Below are positions 61,799 through 64,000 of a DNA stretch of 64,000 nt, piece after piece (positions within the stretch are counted from its first letter, which is position 1; every line of letters starts with the position of its first letter). Origin of the DNA: JAANXG01 sp963731035 (GTDB lineage Bacteria; Pseudomonadota; Gammaproteobacteria; Arenicellales; JAANXG01); assembly GCA_963731035.1 (NCBI GenBank), contig CAVSUY010000022.1, positions 124,001 through 188,000 on the forward strand, given 5' to 3'. A program made the position numbers and the translations under genes. Below the pieces are notes generated by a model that was given only the letters and a program-made list of their open reading frames with translations, did not search any database and was not told where the DNA came from.

Positions 61799-62557
61799 AT
61801 GATAGCTATCCTGCATAGATCAAGGGCTTTCCTACGGTCCAGCAGAGCAAAGCGGCGTTCTCGACATCGAGAAGGCTCGTTTATTCTTAATGAAGCCGTG
61901 CATTTCGAAAAACGGGTCATCTTTATAGCAATCCCGAAGACCGGAACAACAACTGTCCGGAGCCAGATCCGGCAACCCGGTACCTCCCTGATTCCGAATT
62001 CCCACCTGGACATAATGCAGGTGCGGGATGCGCTCTATGTTTACCTGCTCAAGAATTCGCTCGGACGAAACACCGACTTCCCCACTCGTTCCGTTCCCAG
62101 AGATACAGACCTTCGTGCACAAGCCAAGGATATGTTTGACACGTTCTTCAAGTTTTCAGCGGTGAGAAATCCGTGGGCCCGTGCGGTCTCGCTGTATTTT
62201 CGGCGCGAGGGTGTCCGGACAAGGGACAGGCTTTCGTTTGAGGAGTTCTGCAACAACCACCTGTATGCGAGCGATACGTGCGTTCATCCAACGTTGCACG
62301 AGAACCAGCTGGACTGGCTTTGCGATGAGACCGGACAATGCATCATGGACTACGTATACAAAGTCGAGAATTTCGAGACGGCATGCAGCGAAATAGACGA
62401 GAGAACCGCCGGACGGCTCAAGCTGACACACATAGTCCAAAACCGAAATTCGGATTCCCAGGCCTGCCGCTACAGGGAGATATATACTGACAAGACCAAA
62501 AGGATCATAGAATCAAGATTCCAGCGGGACATAGACTACTTCAAATACACTTTTTGA
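61799..62557 (+). CDS. Sulfotransferase family protein
   Basis: 252 residues from the second Met (nine codons after 61772). The 5'-phosphosulfate-binding loop 'FIAIPKTGTTTVRSQIR' (about 42-52) and the 3'-phosphate motif 'FSAVRNPWARAVSLYFRR' (about 125-140) identify a PAPS-dependent Sulfotransfer_2-type enzyme acting on glycans or other hydroxyl acceptors. Composition is more AT-rich than its neighbours, which suggests lateral origin. It is not in an obvious polysaccharide operon. Confidence 0.8.
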   Translation: MIAILHRSRAFLRSSRAKRRSRHREGSFILNEAVHFEKRVIFIAIPKTGTTTVRSQIRQPGTSLIPNSHLDIMQVRDALYVYLLKNSLGRNTDFPTRSVPRDTDLRAQAKDMFDTFFKFSAVRNPWARAVSLYFRREGVRTRDRLSFEEFCNNHLYASDTCVHPTLHENQLDWLCDETGQCIMDYVYKVENFETACSEIDERTAGRLKLTHIVQNRNSDSQACRYREIYTDKTKRIIESRFQRDIDYFKYTF

Positions 62558-62663
62558 GAGTATTACTGCGCCCTAAGCCCCGAATTGCGGATGACTTGTA
62601 GCCGTCTTGGCGTGATGCGCGTGCCGGTGCTACATTAGGGCCACTTACCCGCCGGAGCCCCGG

Positions 62664-62933
62664 ATGATCACCGCGCTTATTCTGATCAATGCCGAACGAA
62701 CGAGAATCAAGGATGTTGCCGAGCAACTGGCGGACACCGACGGCATATCGGAGGTCTATTCCGTGAGCGGAAGATATGACCTGGTGGCCATGATCCGCGT
62801 TAAGACAAGCGACGAGCTCGCCGATCTGGTCACCGAACGACTGGCGGACGTCGACGGTATAGAGCACACCGAGACCATGATGGCGTTCCAGGTTTATTCC
62901 CGGCATGACCTGGAAGCGATGTTCTCGGTGTAG
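62664..62933 (+). CDS. Lone Lrp/AsnC effector-binding (RAM) domain protein
   Basis: 89 residues consisting only of the alpha-beta sandwich of the Lrp/AsnC family: 'MITALILINAERTRIKDVAE', 'VSGRYDLVAMIRVKTSDELA', 'DVDGIEHTETMMAFQVYSRH'. There is no helix-turn-helix and no room for one upstream. Stand-alone RAM proteins bind amino acids or partner with full regulators; the ligand is unknown. Length and fold match the AsnC_trans_reg domain exactly. Confidence 0.85.
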   Translation: MITALILINAERTRIKDVAEQLADTDGISEVYSVSGRYDLVAMIRVKTSDELADLVTERLADVDGIEHTETMMAFQVYSRHDLEAMFSV

Positions 62934-63049
62934 CCGCAGTGCATTCGCTGTGGCGCTTGGCAGCGGCCTCCGGACGAACCGGTGACTAAGTTCCGAATAT
63001 TGCAGGCGCGGCCGGAGGCAAGGAAGAACCTGCGAAGGCCGAGGGCCAA

Positions 63050-63496
63050 TTGGATGCCGCCCCTGAAGGATTTCTGATTCCTCGGTACGGATCGTTTTCG
63101 GTGAACAGGCGCTACACGGCCGGCAGCGACGGCCAGGGCCGTTTCGAGATAGCAGGAGTCGCCCCTGCACCTGATTACGCACTGTCCCTCGATCCCGAGA
63201 GACTGTTCAAAGCCTATTTCCGCAATAACCCGCACGAATTGACCGGACGGGTCTACGACGCTTACGGCAGACCGCACGCCGGCGCCACCGTGGTACTGAC
63301 CTGGGTCTACTCGGGAGGCGACGTGCGCAGCGTCATGGAGCGGCACACCATGACCAATGTGCACGGCGCATTCGCCATTGGCGGCCTGGCCGAAGGAGAG
63401 CACGAATTCGTCCTGGCGGCGGGCGGGAGCACCGGACTGCGCCGCAGTCCGGACATCGGCCGGGACCCGGTGGACTTAATCCTGTATCTGCAGTAA
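63050..63496 (+). CDS. Hypothetical protein with carboxypeptidase regulatory-like domain (possibly 5'-truncated)
   Basis: About 148 residues from a TTG; the frame is open for 20 more codons upstream without ATG or GTG. 'ELTGRVYDAYGRPHAGATVV' followed by 'TNVHGAFAIGGLAEGEHEFV' is the CarboxypepD_reg-like beta-sandwich pattern. The first part ('FLIPRYGSFSVNRRYTAGSD' 'GQGRFEIAGVAP') is another such repeat, cut short. No signal peptide is visible, although these domains are usually exported, so the front may be missing. Start uncertain. Confidence 0.45.
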   Translation: MDAAPEGFLIPRYGSFSVNRRYTAGSDGQGRFEIAGVAPAPDYALSLDPERLFKAYFRNNPHELTGRVYDAYGRPHAGATVVLTWVYSGGDVRSVMERHTMTNVHGAFAIGGLAEGEHEFVLAAGGSTGLRRSPDIGRDPVDLILYLQ

Positions 63497-63522
63497 AACC
63501 GTGCCTCTCGAGTACGAATCCG

Positions 63523-64000
63523 ATGACCAACCTGTCCGTAAACATCAACAAAATCGCTCTCCTGCGCAACGCTCGGGGACGTGACTATCCGAGCGTGGCC
63601 AATTTCGCGAACCGGTGCATCGACTTCGGAGCGAACGGCATCACGTTGCATCCACGACCAGACCAACGGCACGCACGGTACTCGGATGTGTCCACGCTGA
63701 AGTCGATCTGTGACGACCGCGGTGTGGAGCTGAATGTGGAGGGCTATCCGTCCGACGAGTTCCTCGAGGTGGTGCTCGAGACAGTGCCGGCGCAATGCAC
63801 ACTGGTGCCGGACTCCCCCGGACAGATCACCTCGGACCACGGCTGGAAGGTGGTGGACCACCGTGCGCTTCTTCTACGTGTGATCGAGTCCCTTCGGGAC
63901 CGCGGCATCCGGGTGAGCCTGTTCGTGGACCACGACACCAACGAGCTGGAGTCCATCCGCGATCTGGGGGCCGATCGCGTCGAGTTGTATACCGAGCCCT
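63523..64000 (+). CDS. pdxJ: Pyridoxine 5'-phosphate synthase PdxJ (partial, cut by window end)
   Basis: The first 159 codons are present. 'LSVNINKIALLRNARGRDYP' (N-terminal Asn site), 'GANGITLHPRPDQRHARYSD' (His and Arg of the active site) and 'ELNVEGYPSDEF' are diagnostic, as is 'CTLVPDSPGQITSDHGW'. It condenses 3-amino-2-oxopropyl phosphate with 1-deoxy-D-xylulose 5-phosphate. The start ATG matches the family. The C-terminal half lies outside the window. Confidence 0.93.
   Translation, partial: MTNLSVNINKIALLRNARGRDYPSVANFANRCIDFGANGITLHPRPDQRHARYSDVSTLKSICDDRGVELNVEGYPSDEFLEVVLETVPAQCTLVPDSPGQITSDHGWKVVDHRALLLRVIESLRDRGIRVSLFVDHDTNELESIRDLGADRVELYTEP

Overview
The window is a chromosomal segment of a GC-rich gammaproteobacterium. 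Evidence for this is the tRNA-Leu/tig/clpP/clpX/lon/hupB/tRNA-Val/tRNA-Asp/ppiD block, the coaBC-dut / radC-rpmB-rpmG neighbourhood, gltA followed by sucA-sucB-lpd, NnrS, Slp lipoproteins and an RpfF/RpfC pair. I cannot fix the order from the sequence. The mix recalls deep-branching sulfur-oxidiser-type Gammaproteobacteria, but that is an impression. Conserved genes are intact throughout.

Layout. 1-9.6 kb: end of fabI, ppiD, two tRNAs, hupB, then the protease/chaperone set lon, clpX, clpP, tig and tRNA-Leu, all on the minus strand. 9.9-16.9 kb: an EF-G-like GTPase, a 47-residue membrane peptide, a glutamine amidotransferase, glpK, nnrS with an FNR/Dnr-type box, and a small lipoprotein. 17.1-23.5 kb: an accessory patch with a universal-stress-protein fragment, a two-partner secretion pair (frameshifted transporter plus a short FHA-type exoprotein), an L,D-transpeptidase-like protein, and a low-GC acetate kinase pseudogene lying between 13-bp direct repeats. 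23.7-33.3 kb: tRNA-Lys, then a DSF-type quorum-sensing island. One minus-strand operon encodes an acyl carrier protein, a ketoacyl synthase, an RpfC-like hybrid kinase and a REC-PAS-GGDEF-EAL regulator. It diverges from an RpfF-like DSF synthase, which converges on a B12-binding radical SAM gene. 33.5-34.0 kb: tRNA-His, tRNA-Arg and tRNA-Pro. 34.2-58.8 kb: mostly housekeeping (folD, htpG, sugar-nucleotide transferase, FAD-linked oxidase, rpmB/G, radC, coaBC, dut, gltA, sucAB-lpd, phosphomannomutase, two slp genes) with a few membrane and hypothetical proteins. 58.9-64 kb: a LysR regulator divergent from a DddP-like M24 hydrolase, a shell-protein-like fragment, a sulfotransferase, a lone Lrp/AsnC effector domain and the start of pdxJ.

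The most interesting part is the DSF island at 23.97-33.3 kb. RpfF-type synthases normally draw acyl-ACP from general fatty acid synthesis, but here a dedicated ACP and ketoacyl synthase sit in the same operon as the sensor kinase. The usual HD-GYP output (RpfG) is replaced by a GGDEF-EAL protein. Two genes of this operon carry single-base frameshifts, and three more frameshifts lie in the neighbouring 17-23.5 kb patch, while I see none in the housekeeping genes. Either this part of the chromosome is decaying or the assembly is poor just there.
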